A stretch of DNA of 64,000 nt from Streptomyces violaceusniger (lineage in GTDB: Bacteria > Actinomycetota > Actinomycetes > Streptomycetales > Streptomycetaceae). The notes beneath the pieces are model-generated. The model was given only the letters and a program-made list of their open reading frames with translations, had not been told where the DNA came from and searched no databases. A program made the position numbers and the translations under genes. The stretch is from NCBI GenBank assembly GCA_005405945.1, contig BJHW01000002.1, positions 372,001-436,000 on the forward strand. Reading direction: 5' to 3'. The first letter of the stretch is position 1, and every line of letters begins with the position of its first letter. Of the stretch, positions 11,013 through 19,543 are shown piece by piece.

Positions 11013-11252
11013 CTAGGAGATGAGGAAGTCCGCTTTGCCGGCCTTCGCCGCCTCCAGGAAGGACGCCACCTCCGAGCGGGTGTAGATCAGCGCGGGCCCG
11101 GCCGGGTCGGTGGACTGGCGCAGCGCGATCCGCCCGTCCGGCAGTCGCTTGGCCTCGATGCAGGTGCCGCCGTTGGACCCGCTCCAGGGCTTCTCCCAGC
11201 CCTCCGTGCCCAGGTCCGTGGCCGGCATTCCGCTGTAGACGGGGTCATGCAT
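11013..11252 (-). CDS. DUF397 protein, partner of the XRE regulator
   Basis: 79 residues. The DUF397 core is visible: WEKPWSGSNGGTCIEAKRL, then LRQSTDPAGPALIYTRSEVASFLEAAKAGKADFLI. Streptomyces carries many small proteins of this type, nearly always directly downstream of a WhiJ-like XRE regulator. Here the ATG begins one base after that regulator's stop codon, so the two are coupled. Some such pairs act as toxin-antitoxin-like or developmental switches; the biochemical role of this one is unknown. Confidence 0.85.
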   Translation of the reverse strand: MHDPVYSGMPATDLGTEGWEKPWSGSNGGTCIEAKRLPDGRIALRQSTDPAGPALIYTRSEVASFLEAAKAGKADFLIS

Positions 11253-11253
11253 C

Positions 11254-12120
11254 TCAGTGCTCCTTACGCAGTTCGGCCAGGATGGTGCTGGAGTCGCCGA
11301 TCGGCTCGGCCTGGACCGCCATCCGGTCCAGGACCTCGAGATAGGCGACGACTTCGGCCGGCTTGTCCACATAGACCGCCCCGGTGAGGCTCTCGGTGTA
11401 GACGACGTCCGGCAGTTCGGAGAATCCGAAGCGGAAGTAGTGGAAGGGGCCGAAGGCCCCGGGGTGCGGTCCTGCCGCGAACCGCATGATCTGCAGCCTG
11501 ACCTTGGGGACGTCCAAGGTGTCGATGAGGTGGTCGATCTGGTCGCGCATCACCCGTGAGCCGCCGACCGGACGGTGCAGCACCGTCTCGTCGAGGATGG
11601 CCCAGATGGTCGGCGCGTCCGGCTTGGTGAGCAGGCCCTGGCGCTTGACCCGCAGGGCGATCCGGCGCTCCAGCTCCTCCTCGGTGTCCCGAGGGAAGCC
11701 CATGCGTAGTACCGCTCGTGCGTAGTCCTCCGTCTGGAGCAGCCCGGGGACGTAGTGGGGCTCGTACGCGCGAATGACGGTGGCCTCACTTTCGAGGCTT
11801 ACGTAAACACTGAACCAGTCCGGAAGCACATCGCGGAACTGATGCCACCAGCCGGGCTGGTTGGCCTCGCGCGCCAGTGCGAGGAAATTCTCCATCTCCG
11901 GGCCGCGGACGCCGTAGTTCCGCAGCAGCTCCTTCAGATACGGAATCTTGAGGCCGACTTCCGCCTTTTCCATCCTGCGCACGGTCAACGGGGTGACCTC
12001 GATGGCTTTCGCGGCTTCCTCGAACGACACCTTCGCCCGCTCGCGCAGATGCCGCAGACGCTTGCCCAGGACTCTCCGTAAGACAGTGGGGGCGGCGCCG
12101 GCCGGCCGTGCCTCGCTCAC
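11254..12120 (-). CDS. WhiJ-like XRE regulator with DUF5753 domain
   Basis: 288 residues from GTG 12120 (GGGAGGCGGG upstream). N-terminal Cro/C1 helix-turn-helix at about 20-75 (LRERAKVSFEEAAKAIEVTP ... RRMEKAEVG); the C-terminal two thirds is DUF5753, beginning WWHQFRDVLPDWFSVYVSLE and containing YVPGLLQTEDYARAVL. This is the regulator half of the common Streptomyces XRE/DUF397 module, linked in S. coelicolor to aerial growth and antibiotic control. It is divergent from a large TPR regulator over a 278-bp gap that probably holds both promoters. Confidence 0.87.
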   Translation of the reverse strand: MSEARPAGAAPTVLRRVLGKRLRHLRERAKVSFEEAAKAIEVTPLTVRRMEKAEVGLKIPYLKELLRNYGVRGPEMENFLALAREANQPGWWHQFRDVLPDWFSVYVSLESEATVIRAYEPHYVPGLLQTEDYARAVLRMGFPRDTEEELERRIALRVKRQGLLTKPDAPTIWAILDETVLHRPVGGSRVMRDQIDHLIDTLDVPKVRLQIMRFAAGPHPGAFGPFHYFRFGFSELPDVVYTESLTGAVYVDKPAEVVAYLEVLDRMAVQAEPIGDSSTILAELRKEH

Positions 12121-12398
12121 GTCCCGCCTCCCGTAGGAATGGCTGTCATATGCCTGCACAGTGTGCCACGCGACGAATGACACAGACAGAGCGAGCGAAG
12201 CGCCTTGAAATTATCAGAACGAAGGTTGCGAGGTGACGACCTCACCACGCATAGTGAGCACGTGACCCATCTCACCCTCTATGGCGAGGGCTCCCAACTA
12301 CCCATGTCCACAACGTCGTTGAGGCCCCCGGCGGACCGGTGGGCGGCGAACGACGGGGATCCCGCAGACCGCCGTGGCTCGAAACGGGGACGGTCACG

Positions 12399-13802
12399 GT
12401 GACGCATCAGGCACAGCAGGTGAGCGGGCGCCAAGGCGCCGTGGTCAACAGCGCGTTGGCCGCCGCTCTGAAGGAATCCGGGTGCTCCTACGCCTCATTG
12501 GCCCTGCGGGTCAATGAACTGGGCCGTAGGCAGGGGCGCGAGTCGAACTACGACAAGGCGTCCGTCACCCGCTGGCTGCAAGGCGGACAGCCGCGCGGCA
12601 CCACGCCGGAGCTGATCGCCGCCGTGCTCTCCCACCGGCTCGGCAGGCCCGTGGGCCCCGCCGAGCTGGGGTTCATCTCCGACCGACAGCGCCCGGTCGT
12701 GGCCCGGGCGCTGGCCTACCGGGAGGACGTAGCAGAAACCTTGCACACGCTCGCCGAACTCGGCTCCACCGACATATCCCGCCGCAGCCTGCTGGGTGCG
12801 GTGCCCTTCGTCGCCGGCGCGCTGGTGACCCCACAGCGCGAATGGCTGCTGTGGCTGGTCGAGAACCAGGACACCGCCCGGCTCGCACCCGCGGCCGAAG
12901 GCGGCCGCGTCGAACAGGTCCACGCGGCGATCAACATGTTCGACGAGATGGACAATCGCTTCGGCGGCGGCCAGGTCCGCGCCAGCATCGTGCTCTATCT
13001 GTCGACCGAGGTCGTCCCCATGCTCCAGCAGCGCGGCGCGCCTCCGCAGGAGCGGCGCCAGCTGTTCACCGCCGCCGCCAAGCTGGCCGCGATGGCCGGC
13101 TGGAGCAGCTACGACAACGCCGAATACGGCTTGGCCCAGCGCTATATGACCCAGGCGCTGCGGCTGTGCGCCGAGGGCGGCGACCGGGTCCTGGGCGGTC
13201 AGATCCTGGCCGGCCTGTCCCATCTGGCGACCAACCTGGGCCAGCCCGAGGCGGGGGTCGAGTTGGCCCGGGTCGGTGTCGCCACCGCCAAGCACGCCGG
13301 AAGCCCGCTCGGGCTGATGCGGCTGCACGCCATGGCCGCCCGTGGCCACGCCGCACTGGACCAGCCCCGGGAGGCGTCCAAGTCGCTGCGCGCGGCCGAC
13401 GCCCAGCTGGAGGCCAGCCAGGGCCCCGAGCAGGAGTCGCCCTGGGTGCGCTTCCTCGACCACCACTATCTGGCCGCCGAGGCGGCGCTGTGCTTCCGCG
13501 ACCTGGGGAACGCCACGGACGCCGAGCACGCCGCCACCGAATCCGTGCGCGCCAACGCCGACCGGCGTCGGCGCCAGGCCATCAGCAGATCCGTGCTGGC
13601 CACGGCCTACCTCCAGCAGAACCGGCTGGACGAGGCCGTGGGCACCGCGGGCGAGGCACTCGACACGCTCAGCGGGGTGCACAGCGAGCGCTCGATCCAG
13701 GCGCTGCGCGACTTCCGCACCCGGCTGCGGCCGCACCGCGGAGAGCCCATGGTCAGGGAGTTCGAGCAGCGCTCCCGGACCGTGCTCGGCGTGGCCGCCT
13801 GA
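12399..13802 (+). CDS. XRE-like/tetratricopeptide regulatory protein
   Basis: 467 residues from GTG 12399 (VTHQAQQVSGRQGAVV). The N-terminus has a helix-turn-helix-like region (CSYASLALRVNELGRR ... SVTRWLQGGQPRGTTPEL, about 25-75). A long alpha-helical C-terminus carries TPR-like units (for example YDNAEYGLAQRYMTQALRLC, GQILAGLSHLATNLGQPEAG, ATAYLQQNRLDEAVGTAGEA). The architecture matches NsdA-type regulators known to affect Streptomyces differentiation, but I cannot prove orthology. The ribosome site is weak. No frameshift in 1.4 kb. Confidence 0.7.
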   Translation: MTHQAQQVSGRQGAVVNSALAAALKESGCSYASLALRVNELGRRQGRESNYDKASVTRWLQGGQPRGTTPELIAAVLSHRLGRPVGPAELGFISDRQRPVVARALAYREDVAETLHTLAELGSTDISRRSLLGAVPFVAGALVTPQREWLLWLVENQDTARLAPAAEGGRVEQVHAAINMFDEMDNRFGGGQVRASIVLYLSTEVVPMLQQRGAPPQERRQLFTAAAKLAAMAGWSSYDNAEYGLAQRYMTQALRLCAEGGDRVLGGQILAGLSHLATNLGQPEAGVELARVGVATAKHAGSPLGLMRLHAMAARGHAALDQPREASKSLRAADAQLEASQGPEQESPWVRFLDHHYLAAEAALCFRDLGNATDAEHAATESVRANADRRRRQAISRSVLATAYLQQNRLDEAVGTAGEALDTLSGVHSERSIQALRDFRTRLRPHRGEPMVREFEQRSRTVLGVAA

Positions 13803-13916
13803 GGCATCCGGCCTCGGGGCCTCGCCCCGCCGGTGCCTCGAGTGAAGTCTCCGGCCGCTCCACGTGGGCGGCCGGTGGCGTGTCCGGAGCGCCTCCGCTC
13901 GGGGGAGCGCCGGGGG

Positions 13917-14023
13917 CAGAGCCTGTGTCATATCCCCGGTCGGATCAGGGGGCACCTCCCAGCGGTAGCTGGGGGAGCGTGCCAGACGCCGCACGCCCGG
14001 CCGGGGATATGACACAGGCGCTC
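13917..14023. mobile_element. miniature inverted-repeat element, copy 2
   Basis: About 107 bp, inverted relative to copy 1. The left end reads AGAGCCTGTGTCATATCCCC and the complement of the right end is nearly identical. Compared with copy 1, 13 bases are missing beside the left repeat and a few substitutions are present; the core CCCAGCGGTAGCTGGGGGAG is retained. Its right end overlaps the stop codon of the leftward SDR gene, so it supplies that gene's 3' end and probably its terminator. Confidence 0.75.
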
Positions 14024-14842
14024 AATAGCCTCCCGGCGTGGGGGCGTTCTGGGCTCGGTCCACGGGCAGATGCGCACCGGAGACCCCGCTCGAGGCGTCC
14101 GAGAGCAGGAACGCCACGACCTGGGCGACCTCCCGCGGGGTGACCAGTTCACCGCGCGGCAGCTCGGCCGTGAACCGGGCGTACGCCTCGGGCTCTTCGG
14201 TGCGCATCCGGTCCCACCGCTTCCCGGGATCAGCATGGACCCCGGGGAGACGGCGTTCACCCGGATCCCGTCCGGGCCCAGCTCACGGGCGAGTGAGGCC
14301 GCCAGATGGATCTGGGCGGCCTTGGCGGCCCCGTACTGCGCCTGCGGCCCCGGCTTCCAGCCGGAGATGGAGGCGATCACCACCACGGAGCCGCCGCCCG
14401 CCCGGCGCAGATGCGGCACCGCGGCCTTCACCAGCCGGGCCGTATGACCGACGTTCATCTCCCAGGTCAGTGACCAGTCCTGGGGACCGGCGTCCTCGAT
14501 GCCGCGGCCGCGGGCGCCACCGGCGCAGGCCACCACGCCGTCAAGACCGCTGAAACGTTCCGCCGCCGCATCCACGAACCGCTCCAGCAGCTCCGGCTCG
14601 GTGACGTCCAGCGCACGGGTGAACGGCTCCCCGTACCCCTCGGCGCTCAGGGACGCCGTGAGGGACCGCAGGTGCTCCGGCGTGCGCGCACACGTGGCCA
14701 ACCGGGCCCCGCCGGCGGCCAGGAGCCGTACGATCTGTTCCCCCAGCCCCCGGGAGCCCCCGGTCACCAGGACCCGCTTGCCGTCCACACCGGACCGTTC
14801 CCCCGGGCCGGGCCCCTCGCGGCCCTCGCTCACGCTTGCCAC
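14022..14842 (-). CDS. short-chain dehydrogenase/reductase (one-base lesion near 14225)
   Basis: About 273 residues after repair. NAD(P)-dependent oxidoreductase with TGGSRGLGEQI nucleotide loop, CAGGARG, SISG catalytic Ser and YGAAK Tyr-Lys pair. After PGSMLIPG the frame breaks; one extra base in 14223-14228 restores KRWDRMRTEEPEAYARF and the normal C-terminal DASSGVSGAHLPVDRAQ. The stop codon lies in the end of a miniature element, so the last residues (APTPGGY) may derive from that insertion. Substrate unknown. Confidence 0.82.
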
Positions 14843-14979
14843 GTCCGGACCGTACAGCCCGAACCACTACGCCCGTACAACCGGACAACCCCCATGCCCT
14901 CTCGCCCACCGGCCGGTCCAACCGTTTGTCTACTGAACGGCGACCGATGGCGCTTTGCGCTGCCTTCGAAGGAGGAACC

Positions 14980-15246
14980 ATGCCGGTAACCGGCACTCAC
15001 CGCGACCGGGCCCTCTCCGTCCGTGGCAGCTGGTCCAGGCGGGTCGGGTGGGGCGTGCGCACCACCTGTCACCAGCCCAGATGCCACGCCGTCGGTCGCC
15101 AGAATGCGCTTACCCGCTCACCGGAACATCAATCACCCCATGTGCCCGTATGCCACCAGAGCCCACAGACCGATGAGGACCGTGAGGACCGAGACCGTGA
15201 GCCGACCCTGTCCAGGACTGTCGCACCGGCCGGCGTCGGCCGATGA
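14980..15246 (+). CDS. possible small protein of unknown function
   Basis: 88 codons starting MPVTGTHRDRALSVRG, behind a very strong ribosome site (GAAGGAGGAACC directly before the ATG). The peptide is rich in Arg, His, Cys and Pro and has no recognisable domain; codon usage is less clearly coding than in neighbours. It ends 13 bp before the anti-sigma-type ATPase, so it may be a leader ORF. Otherwise the 14843-15259 gap holds no other gene I can support. Confidence 0.35.
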   Translation: MPVTGTHRDRALSVRGSWSRRVGWGVRTTCHQPRCHAVGRQNALTRSPEHQSPHVPVCHQSPQTDEDREDRDREPTLSRTVAPAGVGR

Positions 15247-15259
15247 GGAGGGCGAGACC

Positions 15260-15832
15260 ATGGGCGCGAGCCGAGGCGTCGCGGTCTCCGCGGACCGCCC
15301 GCGAACCGATCCGGTTACCGGGCGGGCCGCCGCGCCGAGAACCGCTCCGGGCGACGGCCCGGCCGCCGCGGCGAGCCCCGTCCCCCGCTCCGGAGGGGAG
15401 AGGACGGTGATCCCGCTGGACACCCGCCGGCTCTTCCGGGCGGAGTTCCCCGCCCTCCCCGACCGCGCCGCCGCGGTGCGCCGGATGGTCGCCGGACATC
15501 TGCGCGACTGGCGGCTCGGCGCGATCGTGGACCATGTCGTCCTCGCCACCAACGAACTGTTCGCCAACGCCGTGGAGCACGGCAGCTCCGGCCCCGCCGA
15601 CACCGTCACCATCACCGTCTCGCTGGAACGCTTCGGCCGTGAGCTGCGGGTGGAGGTGGCCGACGGCTCGCCCGTGGTCCCGGTCGCCCGCAAGCCGGAG
15701 CCCACCGAGGAGTCCGGACGGGGGCTGGCCATCGTCGAGGACCTGGCGGCCGACTGGGGCACCGAACCGCCCGATCCTGGAGTCCGGGGGAAGAAGGTGT
15801 GGTTCACCCTGCCGCTGGTGGCCACCTCATGA
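15260..15832 (+). CDS. anti-sigma-factor-type ATP-binding protein (HATPase_c_2)
   Basis: 190 residues from ATG 15260 (GAGGAGGG upstream). The RsbW-like GHKL fold is visible: N box ATNELFANAVEHG, middle VEVADGSP, and G box ESGRGLAIVEDLAADWG. Streptomyces has dozens of such kinases; classical members bind and phosphorylate anti-anti-sigma factors, but many are uncharacterised. The first 45 residues are a low-complexity Ala/Pro/Arg extension. Stop and next start overlap as ATGA. Confidence 0.82.
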   Translation: MGASRGVAVSADRPRTDPVTGRAAAPRTAPGDGPAAAASPVPRSGGERTVIPLDTRRLFRAEFPALPDRAAAVRRMVAGHLRDWRLGAIVDHVVLATNELFANAVEHGSSGPADTVTITVSLERFGRELRVEVADGSPVVPVARKPEPTEESGRGLAIVEDLAADWGTEPPDPGVRGKKVWFTLPLVATS

Positions 15833-16341
15833 ACGCGGGAGCGCGGGGGGAGCGCCGGATGCGGGTCACGGTGGAGACCGACGCGGCCGAATGGCTGCTG
15901 GCCGCGAGCGACGACCCCGGGCGGGTGCGGCTCCAGTGGGCCAGCGGCAGCGGCCTCGCCGATCTGCCGGTGGGCCCGGTCTTCGACCTGGTGCGGATGT
16001 GCGACGACATCGGCAACGCGGTGATCCAGGCGCTGCGGCGGCGCGACGCGGCGGGGCCGGTGATGCTGGCCACCGCCAGCCATGTGCTCTCCTTCCTCGT
16101 GCCGCCCGGATCCGCGGCCGAGTGGAAGGTCTGGCTGGCCGGGACGGCGTACGCCCGCCGCCGCACGGTGGCCGCGGCGGGGCCGGGCCGGGTGCTGCGC
16201 TGCCCCAGGCCCGGCTGCGTACGGCAGGGCCATGTCTGGCTGATCCGGCCCGGCGGCCCCCTCACCGACAGCCACACCCTGCGCGCCGCCCTCCAGGAGG
16301 CCACCGACCGCCCCGGCCTCCCGGGCGTGCTGTTCCGCTAA
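15829..16341 (+). CDS. hypothetical protein coupled to the anti-sigma-type ATPase
   Basis: 170 residues beginning MNAGARGERRMRVTVE. I do not recognise a domain. It looks globular, with strands such as MRVTVETDAAEWLLA and AGPVMLATASHVLSFLV, and one CPRPGC pair (LRCPRPGCVRQGHVWLI) that could bind metal. It overlaps the upstream stop by four bases (ATGA), implying co-translation, so it probably works with the ATPase; the downstream gap is the GC-rich repeat region. Confidence 0.6.
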   Translation: MNAGARGERRMRVTVETDAAEWLLAASDDPGRVRLQWASGSGLADLPVGPVFDLVRMCDDIGNAVIQALRRRDAAGPVMLATASHVLSFLVPPGSAAEWKVWLAGTAYARRRTVAAAGPGRVLRCPRPGCVRQGHVWLIRPGGPLTDSHTLRAALQEATDRPGLPGVLFR

Positions 16342-16642
16342 GCGCTCCGCGGGAAGTGCCGCGAGGTGCGGTCGTTCATCCGCGGCCGCGTCGTGGCTGG
16401 TCCCACGCGGCGGAGCCGCACATCGACACAGCCGCGCGGCGGAGCCGCACTTCGACACAGCCCCGCGCCCCTTCGGGGCGCACCGAACCGCAGCCGACGT
16501 CCGCCGATCCGCCTGGGGCCTGTCGTCAGAGGGGGCGCCCGGCCGCGAGCGGGGGGCGGGGAGGGGAGCAGCCCGCCGCAGGCGTCACGTTCCGTCGGAC
16601 ACCCCGTAGCGGCCCGCCGGAGCCGAGTGGTTTTCGCTCGCC
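16342..16642. repeat. gene-free interval with GC-rich hairpin repeats
   Basis: Between two convergent genes. It contains two CGCGGCGGAGCCGCA units in tandem, each followed by a CGACACAGCC arm, then the GCGCCCC-TTC-GGGGCGC hairpin (16465-16481). These are members of the dispersed intergenic family. No coding signal. Confidence 0.55.
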
Positions 16643-17818
16643 TCACGGTGATCGTTCGTCGCGGGCCAGTTCGGTGATCCGCAGCGCGGTGATCGTGGCG
16701 CCGAGTCCGCACGCCGCCGCCGCGAGGGCGAGGGTCGTCCAGGCGCCCGCCCGCTGGGCCAGGGTTCCGGTGGCCGTGGTCCCGGCGGCGATGCCGAGTT
16801 CCTCGCCCGCGACCATCCACATCATGGACGCGACGGCCGTGCCCCGGGGCGCGTGTGCGTCCAGCAGTTCGAACAGGCAGACCGTCATGGGCGCGAACGC
16901 CGCACCGGCGAGGGTGAGGAGGATCGCCATCAGCGGCGGTGCCGATATGGCGGCCAGGAGGGCCAGGAGCAGTGCGAGCCAGGTGAGGGCGGCGAGATAG
17001 CCCGTGGCGGGCGGGGCCGTGCGGTGGCGGGTCCCGAAGCGCGCGCCGGCGAGTGCGCTGCCCAGGCCCAGGCAAGCGAACATCCAGCCCGCGCCCGCCG
17101 CCGAACCACTCTCGGCGGCCCGGGCGGGAAGGCCGACCGTCAGTGCCCCGAGGCAGATTCCGGCGCAGACGTTGGTGAGGAGCAGCAGCCGCAGCGTGGG
17201 CGAGCCCAGGACGCCACGGCCGCCGGTGTCCGGAGCGGGGGCTGCGCGGGCGGAGAGGGCCGGAGGGTGTGACATCACCAGGCATGAGCCCGCCACCAGG
17301 AGCGCCCCGGCGACGATCACCGCGAGCCGAGGGGACCGTACGGCCGCCGCTGCCGCGACGAGCGGGCCGCAGATCTTGGTCACCTCGGTGAGGACGGCTT
17401 CGAGCGCGTAAGCGCCGCGCAGCAGGTCGTGCGGGACGGCCCGCGCCCACAGGGAGCGGGTGCTCGCCACGATGGGCGGTGCGCTCGCCCCGGCGAGCGC
17501 GCCGGAGAGCACGAGCTGTGTGGTCGTCGTGGCCGTCACCAGACCGGCCACGGCGAGCGCGGTGAGCACGGCCATGACCCCCGTGGGCCACCGTTGCCCA
17601 TGACGGTCCACCAGCCCGCCCCGGAGCGGCGCCGTCGCGGTGCCGCCCACGCTCCACGCCCCGGCCACGATCCCCGCGTCCAGGAACGAGCCCGAAGAGC
17701 CGTGTCCGAGCAGGACGGTGGCCAGGGGGAAGATGGCGAAGCCCAGCTTTCCGGTGGTGGAGGCGAACATCAGCCGCCGGGCCGATCCATGACGCAGCAG
17801 TTCCGCATAGGCGCGCAT
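16643..17818 (-). CDS. major facilitator superfamily transporter
   Basis: 391 residues from ATG 17818 (MRAYAELLRHGSARRLMF). Roughly 11-12 hydrophobic helices, with an Arg-containing cytoplasmic loop after helix 2 (RGGLVDRHGQRWPTG) matching MFS motif A in degenerate form. No substrate-specific feature is evident; drug or metabolite efflux is the usual guess. There is no strong ribosome site at this ATG, so a start a few codons further out is possible. Upstream lies an unusual inverted duplication. Confidence 0.8.
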   Translation of the reverse strand: MRAYAELLRHGSARRLMFASTTGKLGFAIFPLATVLLGHGSSGSFLDAGIVAGAWSVGGTATAPLRGGLVDRHGQRWPTGVMAVLTALAVAGLVTATTTTQLVLSGALAGASAPPIVASTRSLWARAVPHDLLRGAYALEAVLTEVTKICGPLVAAAAAVRSPRLAVIVAGALLVAGSCLVMSHPPALSARAAPAPDTGGRGVLGSPTLRLLLLTNVCAGICLGALTVGLPARAAESGSAAGAGWMFACLGLGSALAGARFGTRHRTAPPATGYLAALTWLALLLALLAAISAPPLMAILLTLAGAAFAPMTVCLFELLDAHAPRGTAVASMMWMVAGEELGIAAGTTATGTLAQRAGAWTTLALAAAACGLGATITALRITELARDERSP

Positions 17819-17927
17819 CGCCGTACGTTCGCGCGTCGCGGCCGAGGCGGTCCAGGGGGCGTGGGATCTGCGGCATGTCCTGGAGTGAGCCCGGAGATGC
17901 GTGCCGGGCTGGGGTCGTTTGTCGTCT

Positions 17928-18320
17928 GCGGCGCCGTTTCGCGCCTTCGGCGCATGTGAGCATGGGGGCGGCTGGTGGGGGCGCGGGCCGCGTCGCCGGG
18001 CGCCGGGCCGGTGGGAGGTCGGGCCCGGTGGCGGCTTCCGCAGTCGGGGGCTTGGGCCGACGCCGGACGACTCTGCCGGGGGGTGGGGTACCCCTCTGGA
18101 GATTGCTTGACTTATTAGTTGCGCCAGATCAAGCGTTTTTGAGAGGGGTACCCGGAGGGGCCATGCGCCCGCAGTCCGGATCGGCCCCGACCCGCGAGCC
18201 CGGATGCCGCCACTTGCTCCCGCCCCCACTTGCCCGGCGGCCGGCGACGCGGCCCCCGCCCCGGCACCCCCGACCCATGCTCAAGTGCGCCGAAGGCGCG
18301 AGACGGCGCCGCACCCAACC
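17928..18320. repeat. imperfect inverted duplication with AT-rich centre
   Basis: Two arms of about 160 bp (17928-18085 and 18154-18320) are imperfect inverted copies: each outer end reads GCGGCGCCGTYTCGCGCCTT then CGGCGCA..TGAGCATGGG. The centre (18086-18153) is a 68-bp palindromic element: GGGTACCCCTCT and its complement at the ends, GCTTGA/TCAAGC inside, and a low-GC core with TTGACTTATTAG. Read outward, each arm opens a similar short frame (MLTCAEGAKRRRRR on one side, MLKCAEGARRRR on the other). The rest of 17819-18581 shows no convincing gene. Confidence 0.6.
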
Positions 18321-18581
18321 GGCGACCGCTACAGGCGGATTCGGGCCCAGCCCGTTTTGCCGACGATGCGCTCCCGGACGCCCGACCAGGGCCGCCGCGC
18401 TCCGGTCCAGGCCCCAGACGCGGAGAGCGGCATCGGCGGCGCGGCGGGCGTGTGGGACGGATGGGGGACGGGCGTGAACCTCTGCTTCCAGCCATGGAGC
18501 GGGTTCACGTCGTGACTTTCCGCGTTCATGCTCCCACTGTCGGTACAGGCGGCCGGGGTGTCGCGGATCTTTCCCCTCCCT

Positions 18582-18640
18582 GCCCCTTCCCGCGGCATCG
18601 ATGTGCGGCGGAGCCGCACATCGATGCCGCGGGAAGGGGC
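18582..18640. terminator. perfect 28-bp-stem hairpin
   Basis: A perfect inverted repeat: a 28-base arm starting GCCCCTTCCCGCGGCATCGA, a GGA loop, and the exact complementary 28-base arm. It lies 30 bp beyond the end of the leftward NmrA-like gene and presumably terminates that operon. The arms are the same unit that recurs in other gaps, here as two facing full-length copies. Confidence 0.65.
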
Positions 18641-18670
18641 GGAGCCCCGGACCGGGGTCTAGACGAACGT

Positions 18671-19543
18671 CTAGGCCGCCGACGGCGGGGCGAACGCCGC
18701 GCGGTGCGCCTCGGCGAAGGCGCGGAAGGAGCGGGGAGGGCGCCCGGTGACCCGCTCGACGGTGTCCGTCGTACGGTCCTCCGCGCCGTGCCGGATGTCC
18801 TCGTCGAGCCCGGCGAGGAACGCGGCGAACTCCGGCGGCAGCCCTGTCGCGCTCAGTCTCTCGACCAACTCCCCGGTCGCCACCGCGACATGGCGGACCG
18901 GCCGCCCGGAGACCTCCGCCACGATGCGCGCCGCCTCCCGGTAACCGAGCGCCTCCGGGCCGGTGATGACGTGGTCCGTGTTGTGCGGACGGTCGTCCAG
19001 CAGGGCCCGGGTGGCGACGGCGGCGATGTCCGCCGCGTCGACGAAGGCCACCCTGCCGTCCCCGGTGGCGGTGACGATCTCGCCGTCGCCGCGGATGGCC
19101 TGGGCCACCGGATGGTCACCGGTGAAGTTCTGCATGAACCACGAGGGCCGCAGCACCGCCCACTCGGGCACGGTCCGCCGCACCAGCGCGTGCAGCGCGC
19201 CGAGGCCCGTGCCCGCCTCGTCCACCGCGGACGAGCTCAGCAGCACCGCCCGCCGTACGCCCTGGGCGACCGCGGTCCTCAGGAACGGCTCGACCACGGG
19301 CAGCGGCTCGGCCACCCCCAGGGGTGCGACGAGATAGAGCCGGTCCACGCCGCGCAGCGCCGCCGCGTGGCCGTCCGGGTCGTGCCAGTCGAACCGGACG
19401 GCGTCGGCCACGCCCGCCGCGGCCGCGGCCTCGGGCCGCCGGGTGGCGGCCAGCGCCCGCGCGCCCTGCGCGCGCACCATCCGCAGCACCTCGGAGCCGG
19501 TGTTCCCGGTGGCGCCGAGGACCAGAACGGTGGGTTCAGCCAT
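18671..19543 (-). CDS. NmrA-like NAD(P)-binding protein
   Basis: 290 residues from ATG 19543 (GAGGAGGG upstream). Atypical SDR of the NmrA/quinone-oxidoreductase-2 kind: Rossmann loop VLGATGNTGSEVL (about 8-20), RRAVLLSSSAVDE mid-region, LRPSWFMQNF, and FVDAADIAAVATRALL. Such proteins use or sense NADP(H); substrate cannot be read. It overlaps the upstream SnoaL-like gene by 8 bp, so the two form an operon facing a TetR gene. Confidence 0.85.
   Translation of the reverse strand: MAEPTVLVLGATGNTGSEVLRMVRAQGARALAATRRPEAAAAAGVADAVRFDWHDPDGHAAALRGVDRLYLVAPLGVAEPLPVVEPFLRTAVAQGVRRAVLLSSSAVDEAGTGLGALHALVRRTVPEWAVLRPSWFMQNFTGDHPVAQAIRGDGEIVTATGDGRVAFVDAADIAAVATRALLDDRPHNTDHVITGPEALGYREAARIVAEVSGRPVRHVAVATGELVERLSATGLPPEFAAFLAGLDEDIRHGAEDRTTDTVERVTGRPPRSFRAFAEAHRAAFAPPSAA

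Noticed and set aside
12495..14015. 506-codon minus-strand frame opposite the TPR regulator
   Set aside because: Antisense composition, no domain, and it ends in a miniature element.
15133..16458. 441-codon minus-strand frame over the anti-sigma-type ATPase
   Set aside because: No recognisable domain, repeats at its N-terminus, and the plus strand encodes HATPase motifs.
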